From Lepidurus packardi (Eukaryota > Arthropoda > Branchiopoda > Notostraca > Triopsidae), in assembly GCA_023053545.1 (NCBI GenBank), contig JAKZAN010000002.1:2774375-2838374 (forward strand): a stretch of 64,000 bases of DNA, read 5' to 3'. This document shows positions 32,001 to 46,876 of this stretch, in pieces. Numbering within the stretch: the first letter of the stretch is position 1; the number at the start of each line of letters is the position of its first letter. Made by a program: the position numbers and the translations under genes. The notes below the pieces were generated by a model that made no database searches, had not been told where the DNA came from, and was given only the letters and a program-made list of their open reading frames with translations.

Positions 32001-35000
32001 GAATAAGCTTCATCCATCCCATTTGCCACCGAATCCGTAGAAACAGCTCGAGATGCTTATTTCGACAGAAAAGCATTCCTTGTGGAGCTTCATTCTATGT
32101 GCCGCACACGGTGCGGAACGTGCTGCGGGCAAGTAAACAGGCTCTAACATGGCATAACTAGGAAGAAGTAAATAATTGAGCTCATTCCATTAAAGTAGAA
32201 ACACATTTACCTTTCCAGCCTCGCATAGTTCGGTCTCTCTCTCTGTCTCTCTCGCTCTCTTGTGGATCTTCTTCTCAAACGTACACATCCGGGCAAGTCC
32301 AATGACGATTCCGTGAACTCATCATGCGAGCGAAATAGGCACCCAGGGGCACCATATGTGATATAGGAAACTTCCCCCAATTTTGTGGAATAAATTGTTA
32401 TGGCTTTAACTGCAGTGCAGCGTACGAAGGAAATATTCCCTATTGATGCGTTCCACAATGCAATGTAGAGCAAGTCGTTCAGAAGGGACCCAATAAAGGG
32501 GGGCCGGGCCTTCCTTTTTGAAAGGATCACACGGGCACGGGGATTGATGGTTAGGGACCGCTTGTGGTCGATTCAAAAGCGAAAATCAATTTCCGTAGAT
32601 TTTCTTATGGCCCCACCACACCAAAAAGCTTTGCTTCCCACTTTGGGTTCTTTCAAACAGGCAAACTCTCCAAGATTCACTCGGTTTATCACTATTCCGA
32701 CGATTTGAGGTTTGCAAACCAAGCACAAAATCCTTAAAAAGAAAGACAATAAAAAACAACCGTCAAGGTTTGGGCATTCTTTAAATGAAGACCTTTTTTT
32801 GTTTCGTTATAGGAAAAAAATAACTGCAATTTAAAAACATGGTGGGTTACCTCATAATATCAGTAGAGAACCGTGGGGGCTTTTGATCAATGCAATGCCG
32901 AGGTAATCAAGGTATTTCGTACGGGCAGTCGTGTCAGTGGGGTAAAAAGAACCTTGGTGGGCTCGGCCCTGCCTCTCTAGCGATCACCCCTGCGTGCAGC
33001 AATCTCTATGGCAACCGCATGCCGTGAAAGCCTCCGCCATCAGGGACGATCTCTTATCCCCCATGCCATCCCACTAGCTTGCACGTGTGCCGCTTTAGGG
33101 AGCCCATGACCAAGTTCAGCCAGCGAGACTTTATTGAGGACTTTTTTTTCTTGTTTTGTGCTGGCGTGCAACTCTGTCGAGAAAGAAATATTGACTATTC
33201 CCCGCTTCCTTACCATATGCTGTTCTCTACTCCTTCCCATCTCTCCCTTTTTCTCAGTACTTACTGGTGACGTCAGTTCAGCCGGTATAAGAGTCTTTCA
33301 GATCGCTTATTATCTTTAAGGTGACTTAAAAAAAACAACTTAATTGCTTCACCTATGTACTTGAGATAGACAGATACACTTGAAGAATGTTGCTGTGTCA
33401 GCAACAAATTTTCCCAATAAAAATCCCACGATCCAAAAAGACTACGTTATAAATTAGGGGGTCTGCAGTTTCTTTTGGCCGATCTCTTCTTTTTTTCAAG
33501 AAGGCTTACCAATAAGCTATCTTGATGTCGATGAGTCCGAAAAGGTCAGTCTTCGGGCAGACTCAGCGCGAAAATGCACACAGTAATCCACTTTTTGGAA
33601 TTGGACCACTTCTTCCCTTTCCTCACAGAGGACAAAGAAGTGGTGGAAGGGATGGCGGAAAGAAAAAAAGAACATGAGACATGTCAGTCAAAATGACTAG
33701 TCATTTCTTGCCAAGCTTCCTCGTAGTCCAATCCATTCAACGTGACCAGAGAACCTTTGGCAGACAAAAAGCTAGATAAGAGAAGAAAAAAAAAATGAGA
33801 GCCCTATTGCAAAATGACATACTTGGAATCCCCACTTATTTTTGAGACGCTGGATCGATCCGCACGTATAAGCATACGCAGGACAACTTTTGCCAACCTC
33901 TTTTTTCCTCCCTTTTGTCAAATATGTAAAGGCGCTAAATAAAAAAAAGCGCTCGGACCTTTTTGCTTAACTTGTTCTCGTGAAAAACTCGAACTTTTCT
34001 CCCAGTTTGGTTAACTTTGACTGGTTTAAACATGTTAGTCTATGCTTTCGGAGACTTTATAATACCATTTGAAGCTCTTAAACCTTTTTTCTCCGCACCA
34101 CGGCCCTGGAAGTATCGTGTTCTGACGCCAGAATCTTAACTCTTCAATCAACTATAAAGATAAGGAAACATGTGTGGCTGGTAAAAGCAATTCTTAATGG
34201 TACATTAACTTTGCAATACCCGACGGCGATAAAAGAAAATGCTTTAATGAAGAATAATACACCTTTTTATGACGTACCCCATCCGTCAAGCGATCGCCGG
34301 GATACCATTTCTTCGAGAACTTTTGGTTGAATAGCCCGCGGCGGCCCATGCATGTTTAGAATATCACAATGTGGCCGCTTTTTTTTTTTTTTTACCTTTT
34401 AGTTTCTTTGGGAGGAAATAAGTTTTTCTTTTTTTTTTCTTTTCTTCTTTCGGTCGTCCCCTGTTCACTATTATGATTCCATAGGGCCACTGCGGAGGTC
34501 CTCGTTGCTCGTTTATGACCTTTTCTTCTTCCTTCAACCGGCTTGGAGCGTTCAATACTAAAATGGGTCCCCGAAAAGTAAAAGGCTTTACAAAATAGCT
34601 ATCCATTTGGGGCTTGACAGCGTCTAGTGTGCTCTGTTCGCAGCTACAAGACTATCCCGATGATCAAACTTCTCCATTTGCCCTCTATTCTTCTATACCT
34701 CCCTCCCTCTCTCTTCTCTCGAAAAACGAAATATTTTTAAGGCAAACATTTTTGTCTAAAATTAAAGTTACAGCCCATTTTAGCAACAATGAAATATTAT
34801 ATGCTTGGCTATTTTCACGCCAACGCTATTCGAGAATGAAGTATTCCCAAGCAGAGTAAGAAATCGTCAACAATGAAAAAGGGCGACAAACTTAATCTCA
34901 AGTTGAATAAATTCCACCCGAATTTTACGTCAAGTTACAGATAAAGTAACTGAGTTCTGCGCCAATACGTCAACATTGACTGACGCAAAAAAGGAAAACA

Positions 35001-35305
35001 AAAAAGAAAACTGGTCTAATGAAGCTTTTACAACATGTAACATAATCAAACTGTTTGCAAAAGATTACTCTTCGAGTTCAAATATACTCAGATAGATAGG
35101 AATCCCTTTCTCCTTCTTTCTAAGAAAAAAAGTTGTTGACTCATTCCACTGATAAAAGTCTAGCCGTACTGTCGCTGGCTTTAAGTACTTTATCGCTCCA
35201 GCGCTTCAGTTCTCTTAATGAGGTCGTATTCTATGAATTCTATGCTCGTCTATAGAAAACAAGTTTCTCTAGCAGCGGAGGCGGCAAGAAAGGAAATGGG
35301 AAGGA

Positions 35306-35317
35306 GGGGGGGGGGGG
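35306..35317 (+). repeat. Poly-G run (12 nt)
   Basis: A homopolymer of 12 G within a purine-rich stretch; one of several such runs confined to the gene-poor half. Confidence 0.95.
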
Positions 35318-36206
35318 AGAAGTAATCTTGATAACCTAACAATGTAGGCAATGTACATTTTTGGGGTAAAAAAAGAACAAAAGCCATAGCAACGATGATG
35401 GGGTTTGCCCATTTCGGTAGAGGATCAATGCATCGTGACCCCCCCAACGGGCCAAAGTTCTATGGAAACCCATTTCCGTGCACTTTTCGCTATTTTGTTG
35501 CAGTTTGTGATTCGTGAAGCGCTTGGGGGCCCATCAATATCCTACTGGCTATTAAATAACAACCTTAATGACATTCTTCCTACCCTATGTATCATCCTCG
35601 AAAAAAATAACAAAGTAAAATATAGAAAAAAGCTGCTTTCATGGTCTTTCCAGGACCCAAACTGTTAAGCCTATCCCATTACCAGTTTTCCCTCCCCCTT
35701 CTCCACTTCTCACACAGTAATTCTCACATGTTCCATACCCTTGAGGAAGAGAAAAAAATAAGAAAGCAAAAAATAGGATGCTAATTACAACTTTGTCGAA
35801 CCAAGTTTGGTGAAGCATGTCGAAACTGTTTATGAGGGGAAAAAATGCGAGGTATTTACTACACTGTTGAACCGCCTTTTGATTCCTTTTTTGTGTTTTT
35901 AAAAGGATACCTACATCAGAATGAAATAAGAAAGGAGCATTGGTAAACAAATATTCAACTAAGCGAAGTAAAAAAACATGAATAAATGAAGAAAAAATTG
36001 CCCACGAAACTGAGCAAGCGGCAGTTTTTCCCCGTCCGCGCTTGCTTCACGGTGGGTCGTTAGAGTTATGGAGATGTGAGGCTGCATAATTGGTAATGGG
36101 CGGAATGTGTGTGGAGCATGTGTGCATGGAACCGTGGCTGCGTGTTTTGCGTTGCATGATATGTCGTTGGAAGATGAAAACGATGCTTCATGGGCTTCAT
36201 AGTACT

Positions 36207-36221
36207 CCCCCCCCCCCCCCC
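36207..36221 (+). repeat. Poly-C run (15 nt)
   Basis: A homopolymer of 15 C. A second C run of 11 nt lies at 36831-36841. Confidence 0.95.
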
Positions 36222-39016
36222 GCAAAGAAAATGAGAAGAAGAAAAGAGGATGATACTTCTTCCTCACAGGAAAAGTCGATGGGCCCGAACCGATACGAAA
36301 AGCTGTAATGAGCCGTGCTATGCAGCCAAGCTATAGAGCAACTAAAAAAGAATCAAGCCACTCACAAAACTCCCTCCAACGCTTTGTACTATCCTGGCAA
36401 CACTGCGAAAATTCAATTTCTGGCTCCTAAGGACCCAGTCTCGTTTTCCCCTCCAAGCACAGTCCAAAAACCCCGATGATACAGATTACTTTCATACATA
36501 TAAATACAATTGTGTCCCTACCTTGCAAAATGACATCAATTTCCTGAAATAACAACTCGAATCATCATCTCTTTTTGCTCCAGGAAACCTGAAAGCTTTT
36601 CATAAAATCGTCTATAAAGTTCTATATACCTGGCTACCGAACTGGATCGAATTGATTAGTCTTAAGTGTTCATACACTGGACGCCAGTTTGCCCGTTAAA
36701 TCCACGCCCTAAAGAGCCAGGGAGCGGTACTATCCGCAGCGCAGCTTGTCTCTTACCAATTTATAAACTTGGGGAAATGCGTAAATAATTAACAACGCAA
36801 TGTAACGTACATGTACTTAAACCTCCACCTCCCCCCCCCCCATCGTTCTCCATCTCTTTCTGTATACAAAACATCCCTTACCCCCCAAACGCAAGTTTCT
36901 CATTTATAAGCTTCGCGCACATTCATCTATCTGCCCCTTCCAATAAACTTGCCCCTTAATGTACCCCACCCCCCGTCCTCCCTGCAAAAGCTGCTTTTCT
37001 TCATATCTACATAAGGCGCAATCAATCGGAATGTTAATAATTAATCGTACAAATTACTCCTGATTCCAAACATTGGCTCGTTTTGATAAGATTCTATATC
37101 TAAACTCACCGGAAAGTTTTTGAGGGTATTCTGTATAGCACTCTCGAAAGTTCCAAAACTCGTACGAAAGGCGAAAGGAGTTCCCAGACGAAGTTTCCTG
37201 AAAGGCAATTATCCTTCCCACGGCTTAAGTTGTATCAAGGCGCATGAGAATGTCTGGCAAACGGGGCAAAACGATAGCACGATAGGAATTAGAAGACTCT
37301 TTGGACCTGGAGGTCGCAAAGACCCCGGAGTTTTGTGCAAGATCTTTCGAACGTCAATGTCGTCATCTCATAAGCTCCCCTGGATTTCTGATTAAGAATC
37401 TGGGACATTATGAAAGATTTCTGGCACAGTCCTTTGCCAACAACAACCTTCTTTTTTTCTTACTTTTTTTTTCTAAAGATCCAGATCCCTATAATGTCAA
37501 CTTTGCTACTCCCATCAGCTAGGCAAACAATCCGAAACGAAAAAAATAAATTACAAAATTCTATATCGTTTAACGGGGCGCAGCCACCCCAAAAGTTTCC
37601 AAATGAAGCTTGAAAGAGTTATCAGCGTTCGGATCTTAGCAAAAGCTTCTAAAACTTTAGGGAAATGAGGTATTATGCAGCAATAAAAAAATGTAAAACG
37701 CTTTAAAATCAGGAAGAAAGGAAATGGGTCGTGTTAAAAAAAGCTTGAGAGAAAGAAATGTGCTCCATTAAAATATGAAAAAAATAATAACATTCTTTGG
37801 GACGGGATGGAAGGAATTAGCTTAGCACATCCATATTTCCATCTTCCGTCAAAGTAGCTATCTTGCCAGCAGCAGCAGCCTCTGCGTCAAGCTGAGTGAG
37901 GAGCAATTTAAAAGGGCATAGCATCTAAAAAGAAGAAAAGTACCAAGGGTTGCATCCCTATCATTAAGCTTTTAATCCATCGGTTTCCTGGGCCATTAAA
38001 GAGCCCTGCAGCCTTATACAGCGTGCAAAGAGCTTCTTCTTCTTTTTCTCTTTTTTTTCCTCGCAGCTCTTCTCATTCTTTCTCTCGCTCTTTCTTGTTC
38101 CACTCTCGAGCCCGAAAGCCGTCTTCCCTTTACATCTCTTCTATTACCAAGTCCGGCAACATCTCTCCCAGGCTTTTCAACTGGATGATGGGCGTTATTT
38201 AAAAAGGAAGCGACAAAAATCCATTTTTGGAAAAAAAATTCCTTCCCCCTCAGTCCTTTCTGTCGCCATGAATGCTAAAAACTGTGGGCTCCTGGCAAAG
38301 TATTGGGCTTACGGAATTATTCTGAAACCAGATAACACCGGGCGCGCCCTTTTTTTTCTACGCACTCGTGAACCGATTTTGCAATGAGCTTTTTTTACGC
38401 TTATATGAGAAAACCCATTAATTTCAAGTCATTTAGACTCGACAGAGGAACTCTATATACGGTTAAGCACTTTGGACATGCATGTACATTTGGCTCAAAC
38501 TGACTATGGCTTCCCAGAAAACGCGCTCTGACGACCGGCCATGGAGCTTAAAGTCCGGAGTTTCAACCCATGCATAGGACAGTGTAAGACAAAAGCTGTT
38601 ACCAAGTTTGCAGACAGTACATATGGGGGTATAATAGAAGTTCCCTTAGATTCTCTTCTGAATAATATGGCTTGTTCTATTACTGAATAGTTTCCAAGTA
38701 GTCACGACTTGATGACGGTGACGGTAGGGTTACGAGAATGTGAGTAGCAAGCATTCGTCTTGGCTTTACAATGCTATTATTACCATAACTTGCATGCAGC
38801 ACGCAAAGCTGGTATCATCATGCATTCCTTTCGGGGGACTTTAAAGGGGGGATCCTTTTTGGCTCGAAACCTGCACAGATGGAAAAGCTTGTATGAATAA
38901 GGAATAGATCTGGGGCCAAGAAAACCCAACCAAAAAGCATTCCTTGGCTACGTAGGGGGTATATAACACTCGATAAGAGCCAAAGAACAAGACCCCCTTC
39001 CCTCCTCCCCCCATAC

Positions 39017-39036
39017 ACACACACACACACACACAC
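39017..39036 (+). repeat. (CA)n microsatellite
   Basis: About ten AC/CA units. Shorter CA tracts occur near 43450, 46618, 47263 and 62440. Confidence 0.9.
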
Positions 39037-42000
39037 CTAAAACGCCAAGAGGAGCCAGATTTCTGGCCAAGATTAGGAAACTTTGGGAGAAAAGTTTGTG
39101 ATTACTGAGCGTCAGCTGCTTCAAAGGGGTTTAAATTCTCTGGTACGACCCAAAAACCGCCCAAAAGTTAAAAAGTGCGTTTAATTCCATTGCTCTCTCT
39201 TTTCTTTTAATCCTTCGTGTTTCTTTCTTTTACTTTTTTCTGCGGGAAGAATCTAGGGAGAAATTGCTTGTCTTCTCTCTATCGGACCCGAAAATCTTGG
39301 TACCAAAAAAAAAAGAACCAAAAAGTAATCTTTCATCATCTGTCATGACCACGAAAGGCCTTGCGAGGGAAAAGCTCGTGGGAGGATTGGATAGGAAGAA
39401 GTATGCCAATGCCATGGTGTCCTAGGGTTTTCGGATCGTTTGAATTCATGCTAGATGAGCGTCCCAGCGAGAAAAAAAAGGTAATTTGTGTGTAGTGATG
39501 AGATGAACTGGAAGAATTGGAAGGTTTCAAGAATGCCAGAAATTAGGTTTTTGCTTTTTGCGTTTCTTGCTCATCGCTCCCTCCCACTCCTTTCCACTCG
39601 GGGAAATTGTGAGGTTTCTAGGGGGGGGGGTTCTCAATCATAAGCTATTTTCCACAGACGGGAAACCCTGCACATATAGGACCTACACAAGTCGGAGGTA
39701 ATAGCATGCCTGGTTCAATAAACCGTAATAGGTTTCCTTTCCCTTTTGCTTCAATACAAGCGCCATTGCCGAGCAACAAAGAGTTTGGGAGTCTCTCTCT
39801 CTCTTTCTCTCTCCCAATTCTCATCTTCAATCCTAATGCAATTAATAATCTTCTTGTTGTTCTTTCGTCCAACAAGCTCTCGCTCTTGCACGCCACATGG
39901 CTGCACACCTCCCATTTAGTGTTGGAAAGGCATGGGGCCATGACAAGAAGCGTGCAAAAATCTCATAAAAAAAGGAAAGAAAGAAAAAGAAATGCAAGAA
40001 AAGAAGAGGGGCCAAAAGAGATTGTCGTGTCTAAAGAGACCCCCCGTCCTTTTTATCTTTTTGAAAGATAGATGTGTTAAGGGCGGAATCGCCCAAGGGA
40101 GGATTGAAAAGGATGAAGTGGAAGAAGATTGGGAGGGGACACGGGACCCTGAAATGCAATGGATGGTGGTGTCAGATGCAGCAGCACACGGACACATACA
40201 GCCGACAAATCCACATGACATTTCCAGAGAATCCCGGATATATAACGGCGGGCCAAAACGGAATAAAAGAAAAGGAGCCTGGACTGCCACTACCAAAATG
40301 TTTGTCGACGTATTGCATACGATCAATAGAGAAATAGAGACACCTTTCTAGACCTGCTTTTTTTATGTTCTCGCTTAAGACGGGCTAGATACCGTAAGGG
40401 AGAAACCCCATATGAAGCTCTTAATATGGCAAAATAAAAGAAAAAAGAATACCTGAACGACGTGAGCCGGGAAGGAAGACGGTTCGGCGGGGGGAGAAAA
40501 AGGAGCAGCACGCTTCTCGGCTCCTTTTGTCACGGTGCTTTTTTCCCTTTTACCATATCTAACTCCGACCAAGAACAATGCTTGTATCTTTTAAGAGGTG
40601 GAGAAAAGAAAAAGTGTGAGCTGGACCGGAACCGCTTGGCGTATGTATAGACCTCGCTTGCCAACACAACAAACTTTCAATCTTGCTTACCTAGACCAGA
40701 ATTGATTAGCTCTGTATATTGACTAACCCGAATATAATTATACCTGTTTTGTAGAAACGGGAGTTATAACGATGGGATGCCGTGAACTTCATTACCTTGA
40801 TCCTTGATGGCGATAGGTCATCAGTGCCAATGGTCTCCATCATCAATACTTGTCAAACCCCCACAGCCTTTTCCCTTCCACCTTTCCTTTAAATAACGCT
40901 CAAACAAATATTATGACCGAGGCCAAGCTCCAGCAACACTCGTTTTTTATTAGCTTTCATACCTTTATAATGACGATGTAATTACCTTCCCAAGCATCTT
41001 GCGCTGCCAACCTTGAACCTTTTCTTACTAGACTTTTATGTTGACCAAAAAATCACACCATTTTGGGCGGAAAATCACGAGAACCAACAACAGTGAAATA
41101 TAGGCCAAGTATGCGAACCGCGACTTGTCATGGGTCATTCGAAATTGCGAAGCACCGTCATTTGAAACCGCCTTGCCACACGAGAACTTTTTACATTACA
41201 GATGGGTATATTTCATGCATAGTAAACGACTAGCGAGTACTTTTTTGCTTTCCCAGGTCAAATTACCATGGCCCTAAGGGGACGCGAGTTGATGAGTGAG
41301 GCTGATAAAACGTCGTGCCCGAGCTGAAGCACGGGTTTGGAAAAAAGGGGGGTTTCCCTACGAGGGAGGCTCGTTGCTATGCTGCTTGTCTGTCTAGGTT
41401 CTAGGTAATGCCCGTACCGGCCAAAAAGGGAAGAAAAGAGGGAATAGGAAATGCAGGGCTATATTCCATTATGGATGTGGTTACAGACGTATTCACAGAG
41501 GGGTCATCATATGACCTCTGACCGATTCCACCCAAACCCATGTTGCCCCTGAACCCTGATAATACTTGGTGCTTTTCTATGCACATGAAACATGAACGTA
41601 GGTCTAAGGAAAGGTCTTTGCAAGTCATATCCCTCTCATCCCTGACATGTCCTATATCGACGCGTAGGAACTACCGCATCTACACACGTGAGAGACACAA
41701 AAATCCTCTTTTATGCTGAATAATATAAGCTGCACGCTACGTAGCAAAGTCCAAGAAACATCTTGCAACTCCCAAAGGGACAAAAAACCCAGAGAATATA
41801 AATATGAAAGGAATGAAAGCAAAATTAAAAAGAGAACAAACTACAAAAGAAAAAAAGGCTGAGGGGCTTAAGCGACCCAACGTTTCGTCTACCTTATTCT
41901 TTGATGCCCGCTATCTCTCCTTTCCTTCTCTCACCGTATACCATATCAGATATCATATAACTTATTTACATACGCAATATGACTTGAGTGCATGCACGCG

Positions 42001-45000
42001 TGCAATACAACCAAGCTAAAGCCCAACTGTTTTCGGACGTGGTTGGCAAGGGGGGTTTTCATTCCAAACTGCACATGCATCATACATTTGAGAGTCCTGA
42101 ACACATAAGAACGAACCAGCGAGCCAAGTCTAGCTGTTAACTCTGCTGCCAACCAACCCAGATCCGTTCATTGAAAGTATTCAGCACCACGGGGACATAA
42201 CAAGGGGAAAAAAGATTCCTTTTTGCCCTTTTCAGGTTCAATGAGGGTGTCGGTCTGGTGCTATATTCGCTTTCTGGGTTGGGGGAAGTTGGAACTGGAA
42301 ATCCTCATCAATATCAATGCACTTCTGGGGCTTTGAATTGGCCATAGCTCCTCTTCCTTGAGCATGTTTCGTGTAAGCACCCCCATCAGCCATCAGAATT
42401 GGTCGACTAACTTTGAAAAGAACAAGGGAGCCAGAGCTTATGTACGAGTAAAAGGCTACCGGTCCGCGGACAAGGACGTATTATACATATCGAAAAAAAA
42501 GAAAGGTCGGAGACTGATGACGTGGGAGATATATATTTTCCAAAAGCTTCAAGCATTGGGGCTGTGTACCAAGGGATCTATAACTATATCTCCAGCAACC
42601 TTTTCTTTTCCTCTGCAAAGCCATAGCAAGAAGCTTTGTATGGGTCCTCTTGCTCACCAACACTCTTTTGGTCTTTTCGCTCTTTGGGAGCAGGGAGCAG
42701 TAGACCCTAAAAACATTCCGCGTAAATACAATACATCTCCAGCAAAGAAATTACCCGCGGGAGAGCTTCAGAACTTTGGACTAAGAATGGCCTATATAAA
42801 ACTTTAACAGTTCGTTATACAGCTTTTTCCCCGAAACCTCCCCAGACTTGCCACCCAGACTACGGAAGATTCTTTTATACAAAATAGTAGCGAGTCCCCT
42901 TATTCTCCTTTTGTGTTATGGTAAACATTGCAAATAAGAAAAATAGTACCTTTGTAAACTTACGATAATATTGCCATAGTTACATTACACAACTAGGTCT
43001 TTAAAGCATTTTCACTAACGAACTTTTGTAAAATCTTACAAATAAAATTGTGTAAACGGCGTTACAGTTTGGAGACGGTAACATATTTCACGGATATTTA
43101 TTGTAAATGTAAGGGTCTTTTTAGTGTACGTATTCGCGTGCACGTAATTTCTCTGGATATGTGCTTGCTGTTTATTTACGAAAGCTATATAATAAACATA
43201 AGTGAAAAGAAAAACTTCTGGTAATACCTAAAAAAATACAGCGAGTGTCGAAAGACGGGCGTCGTGCTGGGAAACGAAATGTCAGACGGTACACAGATGG
43301 AGAGTTGTGGCAACATTTTCCTCTTCCACTTGACAGGTGTCGTTTGTGTGTGTTTCTGTCTGCTATGTCGGTAAGATAAGTGCGGTGTCATGTCCGTATC
43401 CCATTATGCATGGATGGTAACCATGTATATACGCCATCGTAGGCACACAGCACACACACACACAATATCTACGGGGATGAGGATTTAGAGTCTATGCTTG
43501 CCTGTTACAATCCAATCCCATTCTTAATAAGCATCTTGTCATGCTATTCTTGGTACAAGAAAAAACAAAGAGGAATTTCTTGGCTGACTAGGTCTTTTTT
43601 TCCCCTTTCTTCTTCGCCTCCACCCCCCGCTTTCATCCGAGAAGGGAACAACAGCTGAGACTCGGTGCTCGTTTAATTCAAAGTAAGGCGTCGTGACGCC
43701 AATGGAATTACGTGCAGGCCATAAAAGCTATATTAAAAGTAAGAGGAGAGATTAGAGTACGCCCAAAGCTTTTCTTGATCGTGTCTCTCGCCTGATATAA
43801 GTTAGTAATGGCTTGGTACCCCAGAGTCATGCCAAGATTTTCAAGCCCAACTGCATACATGCACACTTAAAAAAGATAAGAAAAAGGGTTGGAGGCAAAA
43901 GGATGTCATTTAATGGATAAAAGTAGTCATTGGACAATCCTTGCATCTCCAAAAAGTCTGTCGGCAAAGTAAGAAAGGTGATAAAAAACAAAACAGAAAA
44001 GAATTGGCAATTGAACGAATGGCTATTCAAGCGGAGCCAAAAGGATCCTTCAAAACTCGGTCCTTCAAAGTTTCTGGCACCAAGTTTGAGAAGTTTTGGG
44101 GTTTTATACTTTGGAAAGCTAAACATGGTGTTGAAAAAAGAGGGCTGTATATGCTTACCCTTGCGCCAAACAACCAAAAAAGGGAGAAAATGTCATTTTC
44201 CCTCAGTACTATATGTAGAGATATTCTCTGTTGGGGCTCTTTGTGCTGCAGGAACGAAAACAGCCCCGTCTGAACTCTAGCCGAGGAAGTCGCAAAATGG
44301 CTATAAAACATGCAGGACTATGTTTATGACAGCCTTGTTATCTTCCACGTCCCAACAATTTCTTCCTCCGTGCTCCTGCGAGCTGCCTTCTCGAGTTATT
44401 TTCAAAACCCCCGGCAAAGCAAAAGTTTCTCGGAAAAGGATTCGACAACTCCATCGTTTTCCGCTCATGCGGGCAAAAGGCGAGGCTCGAGGATGTTCGA
44501 TAACACGTTAGACATATTTTTTTTTTTTTTTTAGTAAAGACAGCTTTTAAAGCTTTCATTCCAACTCCAAAGCAGGCCGAAAACGTTCGATAAAGTGTTT
44601 AAAGGCTTAGAGGCCCAAAGAACATTTTACTCTGATACGATCAACACATCAGGGACCGATCCAAGTGGCTCAATCCAACCTTTAGCAGTCTTCACCGCGT
44701 CACACCCAGCACTCCAATGCTTTTGCCTGCTTATAGCTTACATTTGCACACAATCCAAGTCTGATATCGAGTTCGAGAAAGGAGTCAAACCGGATGTTTT
44801 GAGGCTACTCCAACTAAAGGCACAAATGAATGGGGTCCCACTCGGACTTGGTCAATATATCCAGCAGTGCTACATCGTAAATTGGATCCCTGTCCATTCT
44901 CGCCATTCCCGATAACGCGTTGCAGGCAAGAGTTCTAAATTTGTTCCGAAAATTCCTCTTAAACCTTAGCGCTGGATTAAAACTGCGCACACATGTCCCC

Positions 45001-45483
45001 TAAACAAACTGTAGGAGATCAAAAAAGCTATTTCAGAGCGACCGCTAACAAACAACGCTAATCTCCGCACAGCCTGGCGTGACCGGAAGGACTGTTTTTC
45101 TACCTCCAAAAAAAGACAGTCTTGTTGGGTTAATTACCGTCTCCATCCTTGGAGTCCCAAACACCAAAAGCACAGGACAAAAAAAAGTTTATCAAATTAA
45201 ACCTCGCGAGAAAAAGGCGGCTCAGCGTACTGTACGATAACCATATCAAGTCTAGTCGAACTGATTCCCTAACAGAGTGCAAGTTCGATAAACATGGCAA
45301 GGTTCACCGTTCAAGTTGAAGTTGAATCATAAAACATCTTGAGATGTTTATGCTAGGGGGGCTCATTTGGCTTCGAAAGACTTTAGGCTCCACGCCTTAT
45401 CGGGCAGAAAGGGAGCACAGCCACAGCAACCAAACCGATATCTGAATCTAATAACCTCGTGACGGCAGAAACCCTCATTTGGA

Positions 45484-45499
45484 GGGGGGGGGGGGGGGG
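45484..45499 (+). repeat. Poly-G run (16 nt)
   Basis: The longest G homopolymer in the window. Comparable runs are at 39621-39630, 48602-48615 and 59549-59563. Confidence 0.95.
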
Positions 45500-46712
45500 T
45501 GAAAGTTACAGATAGGGTGCTATAAGACCCATTTTGGGGTAGACTGTGGGGAGGGGCGCCTGTAATTCGTATACATATAGATATATATTCTCTCAATAGC
45601 TTTGAAACAGGCTATAGGCAATCAGCAATGGGTCATTTTCTTTTTTTTCTTTCTTCGCTTCTTTTCTAAGGGTTTTTCGCTATTAACTTTGGGGGTTTGG
45701 GCTGTTGCCTGTGGTGCTGGTGCAGCAAGTCTACACTTTGCTTGTTGTTAAGGGGCGCCCCGGCCCCCAAAAGTGGAGCCCCTATTTGCACGGCCATTAA
45801 GGAAACGTGAACGTGTAAAGGCCGCCCTTTTACAACAGAGAGAAGCAGACTCAGCATGCACATGGCACAGCCATTATCGTTTCGATGCGGACCCTTCGTT
45901 TACTTCACACAAACGCTATATAGAAAACTTTTTGGGACACGCCAAAGACTCCAAGGGCCCATGGAAAATCCCTGCATTCAGCATAACTAGCTGCCCTTTT
46001 TTCTTGCTTTTAGTTCGCTCACCCGAAACCTACTCTTTCCTGGCATACGAGGAATTAGTTAAAGAGGTACGGGCTAATAAATTCCTTTCCCACTACCAAC
46101 CCAAAAAGAATAAAAAAGAAGACGCAAAAGTAATCTGAAAAAAAATTACTGCATGCGCTATTGCGTTAGTTTCTTTGTTCAGCTCATGTCTCTTCTCTCC
46201 GTCTCGCCTTTTTACCGCCTGAGAAACTTCTATGGACGCACAAAAGCCCCTCTTTTTTCTTTCTCGTTCTTAGCTGTTGACTGTCGCCATCAGCATTTGC
46301 ATGGTAAACACTACGACTTGGAGATTTTCAAAAAGGCTTTACTTGTGTGTATATGCTGTACAACTGCACGATCGTTAAAGGGGACAAGGAGGGGGACGCC
46401 TAAAAAATAAAAACAGCCAAGAAAACTTGCTTGAAAAGATGTTGGTGATGCTGTCAGAAAACCTCTATCCTACAACGTGTATGTCTTACGGTGTGTGTGT
46501 CCATGTCATTTACGCAAAACTACGGGGGAGTAGCGATGTTGGGAGTCCTGGGCTAAAACCAGCTAAAGGTAATGCAATAATGGTGACTTGGCACAAAAGC
46601 TCCCCGAGTTCGATACACACACATACACACACAGGAAGCGCTGAGAAGCCCCAAACAGCATGCAACGTTGCTTTTATACAATGTTCATACTAGTTATCCT
46701 CTAAAATTCTAT

Positions 46713-46876
<164 letters not shown>

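Noticed and set aside
33523..33552. Hammerhead-ribozyme-like string (GATGAGTCCGAAAAGG)
   Set aside because: The core CTGATGA is TCGATGA here, stem II would be only two or three pairs, and no second GAAA or flanking stems follow.
38862..38884. B-box-like sequence (GGTTTCGAGCC on the minus strand)
   Set aside because: It has an extra base against the tRNA B box, and no A box or acceptor stem is placed to match it.
42358..42807. 149-codon + strand ORF
   Set aside because: No family motif, splice context or conserved-looking segment. It has a residue mix expected from A-rich and pyrimidine-rich DNA and lies in the gene desert.
45773..46138. 121-codon + strand ORF starting MEPLFARPLRKRERVK
   Set aside because: Superficially protein-like, but no domain, no promoter or splice support, and a Lys-rich end caused by A-rich DNA.
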